Assembly: GCF_022898935.1 (NCBI RefSeq)
Contig: NZ_JALIRP010000019.1
Location: 1 to 57,671, forward strand
Length of the DNA stretch: 57,671 bases
Reading direction: 5' to 3'
Source of the DNA: Paenibacillus mangrovi
GTDB lineage: Bacteria > Bacillota > Bacilli > Paenibacillales > Paenibacillaceae
Below are positions 34,739 through 42,159 of the stretch, in pieces. Each line of letters starts with the position of its first letter. Position 1 is the first letter of the stretch. The notes under the pieces were generated by a model, which had not been told where the DNA came from, searched no databases, and worked only from the letters and a program-made list of their open reading frames with translations. The translations under genes and the position numbers were made by a program.

Positions 34739-35794
34739 GTGAAAAGAAAGGGTATCGCCGGCTTGCTGCTGGCAGGGGCTATTGCTGGATTGTCGTTAAT
34801 GTCTTTGGGAGGATGTTCTTCCTCCAAGGAGACGCTTCATATCTATACTTGGGCCGATAATTTCGACGAGGATGTACTGAACGATTTTGAGAATAAGTAC
34901 AACGTCGATATTACGATCGACAACTATGCAAACAATGAGGACCTGCTGGCCAAGATCAAAGCAGGCGGTGGGGGCTATGACTTGATCCAGCCTTCTGACT
35001 ACATGGTTAGCACGATGATTAAGAGCCAGCTGCTTGAACCGCTCGATATGAAGAATATCCCGAACTTCGTCAACGTTCAGGATTCTCTGAAGAACCCTGT
35101 CTATGATCCGGGCAACAAATATTCGATCGTATACACGTCCGGTGTGACCGGGATTGCCTACAACAAGAAGTATGTGAAGGACAAGATTGACAGCTGGGAT
35201 GATCTGTGGAACCCTGCTTACAAAGGCAAGGTGCTGCTGCTGGACGACAACCGCGAGGTGATTGGCATGGCGCTTAAAAAGCAAGGCCATTCCAACAGCT
35301 CCACGAATGAGGGCGAGATCAAATCCGCCGTGGATGACCTGAAGAAGCTGCAGCCAAGCGTGCTTGCTTACGATACCGATAACATTAAGCAGAAAATGAT
35401 TCAGGAAGAAGGCTGGATCGGTACTGTTTGGTCCGGAGACGCAGCCTTTATCGTGAAGGATAATCCGGATATCGAATTCGTGGTTCCGAAAGAAGGCGCA
35501 ACGATCTTCTCTGACAACTACGCGATTCCGAAAGGCGCGAAGAACAAGGAGCTGGCGGAAAAGTTCATCAACTACATGCTGGATCCGCAGGTGAGCGCGA
35601 AGAACTACGAAGCAATCGGCTACAGCGATCCTAATGCCAAGGCGATGCAATATCACAGTGAAGAATACCGCAACAACCATATGATTAATCTGTCGGAAGA
35701 TGAATTGAAACGTACGGAATGGCTCGGCGACGTTGGTTCCACGCTTCAGGTATATGACCGATATTGGACCGAACTGAAGAGCGGACGAGATTAA
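34739..35794 (+). CDS. potD: Spermidine/putrescine-binding lipoprotein PotD
   Basis: PotD is the extracellular solute-binding component. Its 351 residues begin with a lipoprotein signal peptide; the lipobox L23-G-G-C26 is a substrate for Lgt, encoded earlier in this window. LHIYTWADNFDEDVLNDFE and GYDLIQPSDYMVS are typical of polyamine-binding proteins. The start is GTG at 34739, ten bases behind GAGAGGAG. A start-stop ATGTAA lies between ribosome-binding site and start codon. A terminator follows. Confidence 0.92.
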   Translation: MKRKGIAGLLLAGAIAGLSLMSLGGCSSSKETLHIYTWADNFDEDVLNDFENKYNVDITIDNYANNEDLLAKIKAGGGGYDLIQPSDYMVSTMIKSQLLEPLDMKNIPNFVNVQDSLKNPVYDPGNKYSIVYTSGVTGIAYNKKYVKDKIDSWDDLWNPAYKGKVLLLDDNREVIGMALKKQGHSNSSTNEGEIKSAVDDLKKLQPSVLAYDTDNIKQKMIQEEGWIGTVWSGDAAFIVKDNPDIEFVVPKEGATIFSDNYAIPKGAKNKELAEKFINYMLDPQVSAKNYEAIGYSDPNAKAMQYHSEEYRNNHMINLSEDELKRTEWLGDVGSTLQVYDRYWTELKSGRD

Positions 35795-35831
35795 AAAGAA
35801 TGCGCTGTGAGCGGCGTTTATAATTGAACGG

Positions 35832-35863
35832 TCCCCTTTCCTTTATGGAAAGGGGATTTTTTT
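35832..35863 (+). terminator. Terminator of the potABCD operon
   Basis: The perfect stem tcccctttcc/ggaaagggga with a four-base loop is followed by T8. Confidence 0.93.
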
Positions 35864-35951
35864 GCGCATATAGATATCTTCAGTTGATTAAAAATAGACA
35901 ATAATATAAAATGTCTAATATATAATAAATGATTTGAGGAGTTGTTTGTTG

Positions 35952-37160
35952 ATGGATGCTGTTTCAGACGAACTGCTGCATGCCGATATACATGATCTTA
36001 AACGCGGATATGCGGAAGATTCCGTTCTTGATACGTATACATGCCTGATTTGCGGCCACCAAACCGAAAAGGGAATCGTCTACCCGGAAGATGGGATGTT
36101 TTACGAAGCGGAGAAATCGATGCGCCGCCATATCAAGCAGGAGCATGACTCCATGCTGGATTATCTGCTGAGTCTCGACAAGAAGCTGACAGGGCTGACG
36201 GATTTGCAGCGGACGCTGATTGGATTTTTCCACGAGGGATTAAGTGACCAGGACATTATCGCCGAGATCGACGGGGGAAGTACGTCCACTATCCGCAATC
36301 ACCGTTTTATGCTGCGTGAGAAGATGAAGCAGGCGAAGCTGTTTCTGGCTGTGATGGAGCTGATGGAAGAAGGTGGGAAGAACGCCGGCCGCCAGCCGTC
36401 GCCACCCGCATCATCCAAATCGGCGCAGTCTAAACTGCCAGGCAAGCTGGGTGGACGTCTGTCTATTACGGAGGAAGAGAACGGTCAGATTCTGAGTAAG
36501 TATTTTACGGAAGGCTTACATGGGCCTCTGAAATCTTGTCCCAAGCAGGAGAAGCGCAGAGTCGTCATTTTACGCTATATGGCTTCAGACTTCGAGATTG
36601 GACGCACATATACCGAAAAAGAAGTGAATCAAGTGCTTGAAGCCCGGTATGCAGACTACGTGACGATGAGGAGATTTTTGATCGAATATGGGTTCTTCGA
36701 CCGTTTGCCGGACGGCAGCGAATATTGGGTGAAGCAGCCTCGAGATGGGAGAAAGGGGAATAAAGATATGAAGAACCAGCGAAGAAAAGAATTGGTGGAT
36801 GAATATATGAGCACGCCGCGCCCCATGGGAGTTTTTCAAATCCGCAACAAGGAAAATGGGAAAATCTACGTCATTAGCAGCACGAATTTGCCGGGGACCA
36901 TCAACAGTCAGAAAGCAAAACTGAGCTCTGATTACCATGTCAGCCGGACATTGCAGAAAGACTGGAAGGAGCTGGGGGAGGAAGCCTTTGCTTTTGAAAT
37001 TTTGGAGGAGCTTGAGCCCGATCCGCAGGCAGCCAATGATCTGAAGCAGCAGAAGATCTACAAGGACAAAGTGGCGAAAATGGAAAAGGAGTGGCTTGAG
37101 AAGCTCCAGCCGTACGATGAGAAGGGCTACAACAAGCGTCCGCGGGAAGATAAAATGTAA
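35952..37160 (+). CDS. Zn-motif/HTH - DUF2087 - GIY-YIG-like fusion protein
   Basis: This protein of about 402 residues appears to join four modules. A C-X2-C...H-X4-H zinc-finger-like segment (CLICG ... HIKQEH) lies at about 30-70. A LuxR/sigma-type helix-turn-helix is at about 85-140 (LTDLQRTLIGFFHEGLSDQD, then STIRNHRFMLREKM). A DUF2087 domain is at about 200-265 (GRTYTEKEVNQVLEARYADY with RFLIEYGFFDR). A GIY-YIG-like module is at about 290-400 (GVFQIRNKENGKIYVISSTN), in which the two tripeptides read GVF and YVI, so nuclease activity is uncertain. The ATG at 35952 lies ten bases after GAGGAG. It stands alone between terminators; function unknown, probably DNA-related regulation. Confidence 0.7.
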   Translation: MDAVSDELLHADIHDLKRGYAEDSVLDTYTCLICGHQTEKGIVYPEDGMFYEAEKSMRRHIKQEHDSMLDYLLSLDKKLTGLTDLQRTLIGFFHEGLSDQDIIAEIDGGSTSTIRNHRFMLREKMKQAKLFLAVMELMEEGGKNAGRQPSPPASSKSAQSKLPGKLGGRLSITEEENGQILSKYFTEGLHGPLKSCPKQEKRRVVILRYMASDFEIGRTYTEKEVNQVLEARYADYVTMRRFLIEYGFFDRLPDGSEYWVKQPRDGRKGNKDMKNQRRKELVDEYMSTPRPMGVFQIRNKENGKIYVISSTNLPGTINSQKAKLSSDYHVSRTLQKDWKELGEEAFAFEILEELEPDPQAANDLKQQKIYKDKVAKMEKEWLEKLQPYDEKGYNKRPREDKM

Positions 37161-37372
37161 AAAAATGCTCCTCCAACTGTCATTTCTCGTGTCTATATGG
37201 AAAAATGATGAACAAAATTATACCTTTTTCCTTTCTTATACGACAATACTGTAACCGCGTTTGTCATCAAATCGGTCATGGGCCTTAATATAATAAGGAT
37301 GTGGATAAATTCAGTAATCATTCATATGACTAGCATATGTAGAAATGTATGGAGAGAGAGGAGACATCATTA

Positions 37373-38491
37373 ATGAATAAGACGATGAAATGGAGCGCAG
37401 CTATCTTGGCTGCTGGTGTACTGTTTGGCGGGATGAATATGACTGGAGGGGCTCTCGTGAATGCGGCCGCTGCCGGTAAACCGGCGGTAAAGCAGAATGT
37501 ACAGCCGTCCGTAGTCCTCAAATATAATGGCATAACTTTGAAACAACAGGGGAAAATCGTAAATGGCCTGACCATGATTCCGATCACGGTCCTGCGTGAC
37601 TCATTTGGCCTGCCGCTAAGCTATAACCCGGGCACGAAAACATACAGCGTCGGAAGCGGTACATCGAAGATGAATCTGGAAGTGTCGGAATATGGCGTAG
37701 GATCGAATGTGAACGGCTATTATATTTCCAGCTATGGCGATAACGGAATCGATATTTATGAAGCGAAGAATATCGGCGGTCATTTGTATGTGCCATTCAA
37801 GGTACTGAACGATTATATGGGCTTTACGGGCGTGTGGAATCCTTCCTTGAAATCGCTCGACATCAGCAAGCAAACGATGAACAACATCAACATTTCCAAC
37901 GAAACACTGACCAAAACGAACAAGAATGCCAGCATCGTGGTTCATTATCCGCAAGTGAGCGGGCTCTCAGAGGATGTACAGTCCAAAATCAATGATGCAT
38001 TCAAGAAGGATGCGGAGAATTTCGCAGCAGAGAGTGAAAAGGCAGCTGCTGAGCGAGACGGATCGATTGAGGATAATAAGTATGATTTCGTTCAGAGTTT
38101 CGCCGTTACCTTTAATCGTGAAGGGGTACTCAACATCGTTGTTGACCAGTATGGATATACCGGCGGTGCACATGGCAGCACTTACCGTGAGGGATGGACC
38201 TTCTCACTGAAGGACGGAAAACGGCTTGAGCTCAGTGATCTGATGAAGAGTGCACCGAACTACAAGCAGGCACTCGACAAAATGCTGAAGCAAAAAACGA
38301 AAGAAGTTTCGTTTCCGGACATAAAGGCTGGATTAAATGAAAAGCCTAATTTCTACCTGAAGGAAGGCGGCCTCGCCATCTTCTATCAGCAGTATGAAAT
38401 TGCGCCGTATGCGGCAGGCATCCCGACGTATACGTTTAGCTTCAGTGAACTGCTGCCGAAGGGCAGCGATCCATTCGCTGATTTCAAATAA
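37373..38491 (+). CDS. Exported protein: copper-amine-oxidase-like N-domain plus DUF3298 (RsiV-like) domain
   Basis: This 372-residue secreted protein has a signal peptide to about residue 33. The first half (about 45-170) has the repeated stalk-like fold annotated as copper amine oxidase N-terminal domain (GLTMIPITVLRDSFGLPLSY and HLYVPFKVLNDYMGFTGVW). The second half (about 175-370) resembles DUF4163/DUF3298 of RsiV and PdaC (YGYTGGAHGSTYREGWTFSL). No amine-oxidase catalytic residues are present. In Paenibacillus such proteins are numerous and may bind wall components. ATG 37373 follows GAGAGAGGAG; the in-frame ATG at 37349 is inside the ribosome-binding region. Confidence 0.8.
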   Translation: MNKTMKWSAAILAAGVLFGGMNMTGGALVNAAAAGKPAVKQNVQPSVVLKYNGITLKQQGKIVNGLTMIPITVLRDSFGLPLSYNPGTKTYSVGSGTSKMNLEVSEYGVGSNVNGYYISSYGDNGIDIYEAKNIGGHLYVPFKVLNDYMGFTGVWNPSLKSLDISKQTMNNINISNETLTKTNKNASIVVHYPQVSGLSEDVQSKINDAFKKDAENFAAESEKAAAERDGSIEDNKYDFVQSFAVTFNREGVLNIVVDQYGYTGGAHGSTYREGWTFSLKDGKRLELSDLMKSAPNYKQALDKMLKQKTKEVSFPDIKAGLNEKPNFYLKEGGLAIFYQQYEIAPYAAGIPTYTFSFSELLPKGSDPFADFK

Positions 38492-38522
38492 GCGGCTGCT
38501 CCACCGCACAGGATATACAAAA

Positions 38523-38550
38523 GAGCCCCGGGCTTATGCCTGGGGCCTTT
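38523..38550 (+). terminator. First of two hairpins between convergent genes
   Basis: The stem agccccgggc/gcctggggct with a four- to five-base loop has only a short T tail (ttt). Confidence 0.6.
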
Positions 38551-38556
38551 GCAAAC

Positions 38557-38598
38557 AAAAAAAGAGCTGTTTCCCGATGAAGGAAGCAGCTCTTTTTT
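38557..38598. terminator. Bidirectional terminator between the exported protein gene and clpP
   Basis: The arms aaaagagctgtttcc/ggaagcagctctttt carry A runs on one side and T runs on the other, so the hairpin can stop transcription from both strands. It lies five bases past the clpP stop. Confidence 0.9.
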
Positions 38599-38603
38599 CT
38601 TAT

Positions 38604-39200
38604 TTACACTCCTTGTACCGGAGGATGCTCCAATACTTTATCGATAATGCCGTATTCTGAAGCGTCTTTCGCGCTCATGAAGTAGTCACGGTCGGTGTCT
38701 TTTTCAATACGTTCCAGCGGCTGGCCCGTGCGTTCTGCCAGGATGCGGTTCAGCGTATCACGCATTTTGAGAATGCGGCGGGCGCGGATCTCGATGTCCG
38801 TTGCTTGTCCTTGAGCACCACCCAGAGGCTGGTGGATCATGATCTCGCTGTTTGGCAGGGCAAAACGTTTACCTTTGGCACCCGCGTTCAGAAGGAATGC
38901 ACCCATCGAAGCTGCGAGGCCTACGCAGATGGTAGATACGTCAGGCTTAATGAATTGCATTGTATCATAAATCGCCATACCGGCTGTAATGGAGCCGCCC
39001 GGGCTGTTGATGTACAGATGGATATCCTTATCAGGGTCTTCGGCAGCCAGGAACAGCAGCTGGGCAATAATCGAATTGGCAACCACGTCGTTGACATCGG
39101 AACCCAGGAAAATAATGCGGTCTTTCAGCAATCTGGAATAAATGTCGTACGCGCGCTCGCCGCGGTTGCTTTGTTCAACGACCATAGGTACAAAACTCAC
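38604..39200 (-). CDS. clpP: ATP-dependent Clp protease proteolytic subunit
   Basis: ClpP forms the tetradecameric serine protease chamber fed by ClpC, ClpX or ClpE. The catalytic triad is Ser98 (AASMGAF), His123 (MIHQPLGG) and Asp172 (DTDRDYFM). The GTG at 39200 is taken as start because AGGGAGG lies eight bases upstream and the product (MSFVPMVVEQSNRGERAYDI, 198 residues) matches the usual length. The ATG at 39221 would place the ribosome-binding site inside the gene. A CtsR box overlaps its promoter. Confidence 0.96.
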   Translation of the reverse strand: MSFVPMVVEQSNRGERAYDIYSRLLKDRIIFLGSDVNDVVANSIIAQLLFLAAEDPDKDIHLYINSPGGSITAGMAIYDTMQFIKPDVSTICVGLAASMGAFLLNAGAKGKRFALPNSEIMIHQPLGGAQGQATDIEIRARRILKMRDTLNRILAERTGQPLERIEKDTDRDYFMSAKDASEYGIIDKVLEHPPVQGV

Positions 39201-39267
39201 GTGGAAAACCTCCCTATTCATGGATCAAATGTAATTATTCTATTCATACTGTTACCGTATTAACCAC

Positions 39268-39296
39268 ATGATAAACAATTTCAAACAAAAAGTCAA
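39268..39296 (-). promoter_or_regulatory. Promoter of clpP
   Basis: On the minus strand TTGACT (39296-39291) and TATCAT (39273-39268) are separated by exactly 17 bases. The -35 box lies inside the CtsR operator. Confidence 0.8.
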
Positions 39297-39307
39297 AGAA
39301 AGTCAAA
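39291..39307 (-). promoter_or_regulatory. CtsR operator upstream of clpP
   Basis: The plus strand reads AGTCAAA-GAA-AGTCAAA, an exact match to the CtsR heptad direct repeat RGTCAAA-NAN-RGTCAAA. It covers the -35 box of clpP, so CtsR binding should block transcription until heat or protein stress inactivates the repressor. Confidence 0.9.
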
Positions 39308-39386
39308 CTTCGGGGTAAAAAAAATAGCCGTTGATTGGCTTTCGTCCTGTTGGGTAAAACATATGGTAGAACTTTAAAAATAATAA

Positions 39387-39461
39387 TGGCGCGCCCGCGA
39401 GGAATTGAACCTCGATCTCAGGCTCCGGAGGCCTACGTCATATCCATTGGACCACGGGCGC
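39387..39461 (-). tRNA. tRNA-Arg (anticodon CCG)
   Basis: On the minus strand acceptor GCGCCCG pairs with CGGGCGC, the anticodon loop is CTCCGGA, the T-arm is GGTTCAATT and CCA is encoded. It is a lone tRNA between clpP and cggR. The remaining spacer 39462-39670 shows nothing else. Confidence 0.95.
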
Positions 39462-39670
39462 AAAGGTTGAACTTGAAATTGGAATCAAGTTATAGGTTAA
39501 GCTCTATTACAATCAGTACAGCAAAAATGATTATACGCTAAATTCACCTAAATTGCAAGAGGCTCTGTTCAAATATCGAACAAAATGCGGTTATCTGCGG
39601 AAGAATAATGCTTTTTTCAATGAGCCTGTATAAGAGGATAGAAGAATGAGAAGGATAGACGCTGGACTAC

Positions 39671-39699
39671 TTGCAACGGGCATGAAAATTGAGTAGAAT
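39671..39699 (+). promoter_or_regulatory. Promoter of the cggR-gapA operon
   Basis: TTGCAA and TAGAAT are separated by 17 bases. The expected transcription start (about 39706) coincides with the first base of the CggR operator. Confidence 0.75.
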
Positions 39700-39705
39700 A
39701 TAAGT

Positions 39706-39745
39706 GGGACTTAAAACGTTTACCTGGGACGTTTTGAGGCCAAGG
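39706..39745 (+). promoter_or_regulatory. CggR operator
   Basis: GGGAC occurs at 39706 and 39726, a period of exactly 20 bases, as in the CggR operator built from GGGAC-N6-TGTC half-sites. The TGTC parts are poorly kept (CGTT and AGGC). Its place between promoter and cggR start matches the roadblock arrangement in B. subtilis. Confidence 0.75.
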
Positions 39746-39787
39746 GAATCAGAGATAAGGAAGCCGAAGTTGCAGGAGTGTAAAGCA

Positions 39788-40840
39788 ATGCGAAAATTAT
39801 TGGAGATACAAAAGCAGCTTCTGCCTGATCTCATGGACATTCTCAAGACAAGGTACACCATTCTTCATCAGATCATGCTATCAGAGCTGGTAGGCCGACG
39901 CACGCTGGCGGCATCGCTTCATATGACGGAGCGGGTGCTGCGTGCAGAGACGGATCTCTTGAAGTCCCAAGGGCTGATTGATATCGAGAGCTCCGGCATG
40001 AGGATCAGTGAAGCGGGACGAAGACTGCTGGAAGAGATGGGCCCGATGGCGAAGGAGCTGTTCGGACTGAACGAGCTCGGTGAGAAGATCCGCCGTGCCT
40101 ACAATCTGCAGAAGGTTGTAGTCGTGCCAGGGGATTGCGATTCCTCGCCGCTGACCAAGAGGGATCTCGGAAGCGCAGGAGCCAAGGCTCTGCTGGGAGT
40201 CATGAATCAGGAAGACACAGTAGCCGTGACGGGTGGATCCACGTTGGCTGCTGTGGCAGGAGAGCTGAACCCGCAAGGTTCCGTGCCGATGAAGAACAGC
40301 TGGTTTGTACCGGCCAGGGGCGGACTTGGAGAGAGTATGGAATTCCAGGCCAACACCATCGCCTCGACCATGGCAAAGCGTGTAGGCGCACAGTACCGGC
40401 TGCTTCATGTACCGGATCTGCTGAGCGACGACGCTTATCAATCGCTTGTACAGGACCGCAACATCCAGGAGATTGTACAGGTAATCCGGCAGTGCCGCAT
40501 TATTGTACACGGCATTGGGGACGCCATGGAAATGACCCGGCGCAGAAATCTGGATGCTGCCGCGGCACAGGAAATTGAGAAGGAAGGCGCGGTGGCCGAA
40601 TCTTTTGGCTACTACTTTAACGAAAAGGGAGAAGTTGTTCATCGGATGATTACGCTTGGACTCCGGCTTGAGGATATTATGAGAACGGAGATTGTAATCG
40701 GCATCGCCGGAGGCAAAGACAAGGCGAATGCTATCCACTCGGTGCTGAAATTCGGTCACGAGAATATTCTCGTTACGGATGAGGCGGCGGCAAGCGAAAT
40801 CTGCAGACAGATTGATGAACAGACTTCCGAAAGCCATTAA
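39788..40840 (+). CDS. cggR: Central glycolytic genes regulator CggR
   Basis: CggR is a SorC-family repressor of the gapA operon relieved by fructose-1,6-bisphosphate. The 350 residues have an N-terminal helix-turn-helix (about 25-60, SELVGRRTLAASLHMTERVL) and a sugar-phosphate-binding domain with VAVTGGSTLAAVAGEL and GIAGGKDKANAIHSVL. ATG 39788 with GCAGGAGTG upstream is preferred; the longer reading from 39704 would translate its own operator. It is the first gene of the glycolytic operon. Confidence 0.95.
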   Translation: MRKLLEIQKQLLPDLMDILKTRYTILHQIMLSELVGRRTLAASLHMTERVLRAETDLLKSQGLIDIESSGMRISEAGRRLLEEMGPMAKELFGLNELGEKIRRAYNLQKVVVVPGDCDSSPLTKRDLGSAGAKALLGVMNQEDTVAVTGGSTLAAVAGELNPQGSVPMKNSWFVPARGGLGESMEFQANTIASTMAKRVGAQYRLLHVPDLLSDDAYQSLVQDRNIQEIVQVIRQCRIIVHGIGDAMEMTRRRNLDAAAAQEIEKEGAVAESFGYYFNEKGEVVHRMITLGLRLEDIMRTEIVIGIAGGKDKANAIHSVLKFGHENILVTDEAAASEICRQIDEQTSESH

Positions 40841-40853
40841 CAGAGTTATCAAT

Positions 40854-40869
40854 ACAGGCAATTGCCTGT
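40854..40869 (+). promoter_or_regulatory. Palindromic hairpin between cggR and gapA
   Basis: ACAGGCAATTGCCTGT is a perfect 16-base palindrome followed by TTTG, 13 bases behind cggR. It could be a weak terminator or the stem that protects the gapA transcript after mRNA cleavage, which in B. subtilis occurs in this interval. A second small stem (gccg/cggc) lies at about 40893-40906. Confidence 0.45.
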
Positions 40870-40952
40870 TTTGAATAAATACCGGATTGTGCGGCCGCTT
40901 TAACGGCTTTTAGCAGAATCCTCAAAAAACGAAATTCTAGGAGGACTATTCA

Positions 40953-41963
40953 ATGAGTGTAAAAGTAGGCATTAACGGTTTTGGACGTATCGGACGACTC
41001 GCTTTCCGCCGCATTCAGAATGTGGAAGGAATCGAAGTTGTAGCAATCAACGACTTGACTGATGCTAAAATGTTGGCTCATTTGCTTAAATATGATACTA
41101 CGCAAGGCAAATTCGACGGAGAAGTTGAAGTTCATGACGGATTCTTCAAAGTAAACGGCAAAGAAGTTAAGGTTCTTGCGAACCGCAACCCTGAAGAGCT
41201 TCCTTGGGGAGAGCTCGGCGTTGACATCGTTCTGGAGTGCACAGGCTTCTTTACAACTAAAGAAAAAGCTGAGCTTCACCTGAAAGGCGGAGCTAAGAAA
41301 GTTGTTATCTCCGCTCCTGCTACAGGCGACATGAAAACGATCGTTTACAACGTAAACCATGAAATTCTGGACGGAAGTGAAACAGTCATCTCCGGCGCAT
41401 CTTGCACAACGAACTGCCTGGCTCCAATGGCTAAAACATTGAACGACAAGTTCGGCATCGTAGAAGGCCTGATGACTACAATCCACGCTTACACTGGCGA
41501 CCAAAACACTTTGGATGCTCCGCATTCTAAAGGTGACTTCCGCCGCGCTCGTGCAGCTGCTGAAAACATCATCCCTAACACAACAGGTGCTGCTAAAGCC
41601 ATCGGCCTGGTAATCCCAGATCTGCAAGGCAAACTTGACGGCGCAGCTCAGCGTGTACCGGTTCCAACAGGTTCCCTGACTGAACTCGTAACTGTACTCG
41701 ATAAAAAAGTAACAGCTGACGAAGTGAACGCAGCCATGAAAGAAGCTTCTGACCCAGAAACTTATGGCTACACTGAAGATGAAATCGTATCTTCCGACAT
41801 CAAAGGCATCACTTTCGGATCCCTGTTCGACGCAACTCAAACCAAAGTTCTGACTGTAGGCGACAAGCAGCTCGTTAAAACTGTTGCTTGGTACGACAAC
41901 GAAATGTCCTACACAGCTCAATTGGTTCGCACATTGGAATACTTCGCTAAACTGGCTAAGTAA
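40953..41963 (+). CDS. gapA: Glyceraldehyde-3-phosphate dehydrogenase, NAD-dependent
   Basis: GapA converts glyceraldehyde 3-phosphate to 1,3-bisphosphoglycerate. The 336 residues contain NAD-binding INGFGRIGR, Asp34 that favours NAD over NADP, and active-site Cys151 in GASCTTNCLAP. AGGAGG precedes the ATG. Very biased codon use marks strong expression. It is followed by a terminator-like hairpin, so only part of transcription should reach pgk. Confidence 0.97.
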   Translation: MSVKVGINGFGRIGRLAFRRIQNVEGIEVVAINDLTDAKMLAHLLKYDTTQGKFDGEVEVHDGFFKVNGKEVKVLANRNPEELPWGELGVDIVLECTGFFTTKEKAELHLKGGAKKVVISAPATGDMKTIVYNVNHEILDGSETVISGASCTTNCLAPMAKTLNDKFGIVEGLMTTIHAYTGDQNTLDAPHSKGDFRRARAAAENIIPNTTGAAKAIGLVIPDLQGKLDGAAQRVPVPTGSLTELVTVLDKKVTADEVNAAMKEASDPETYGYTEDEIVSSDIKGITFGSLFDATQTKVLTVGDKQLVKTVAWYDNEMSYTAQLVRTLEYFAKLAK

Positions 41964-41989
41964 TAACGGCGCCGTTTAACGAACATATG

Positions 41990-42023
41990 GAGCGGAAACA
42001 GAACCTTTTGTTTCCGCTCTTTG
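41990..42023 (+). terminator. Terminator-like hairpin between gapA and pgk
   Basis: The stem gagcggaaaca/tgtttccgctc is followed by TTTGT. The short T run suggests partial termination, lowering downstream glycolytic gene expression relative to gapA. Confidence 0.75.
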
Positions 42024-42159
42024 TAAATATCTAAGGTTTTTTGGATAGAGAAACTGGAGAGTTTGGATAGATAGAACCCCGAGGATTGCAAAAATCCCGA
42101 TACTTATGTTACCCCTGGATTCCTGATAAAACTAAAAAATGGGTGCGGAGGAACGAACA

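Noticed and set aside
37373..38491. A real copper amine oxidase
   Set aside because: Only the small N-terminal stalk-like domain is present; the large catalytic domain with topaquinone Tyr and copper-binding His residues is missing.
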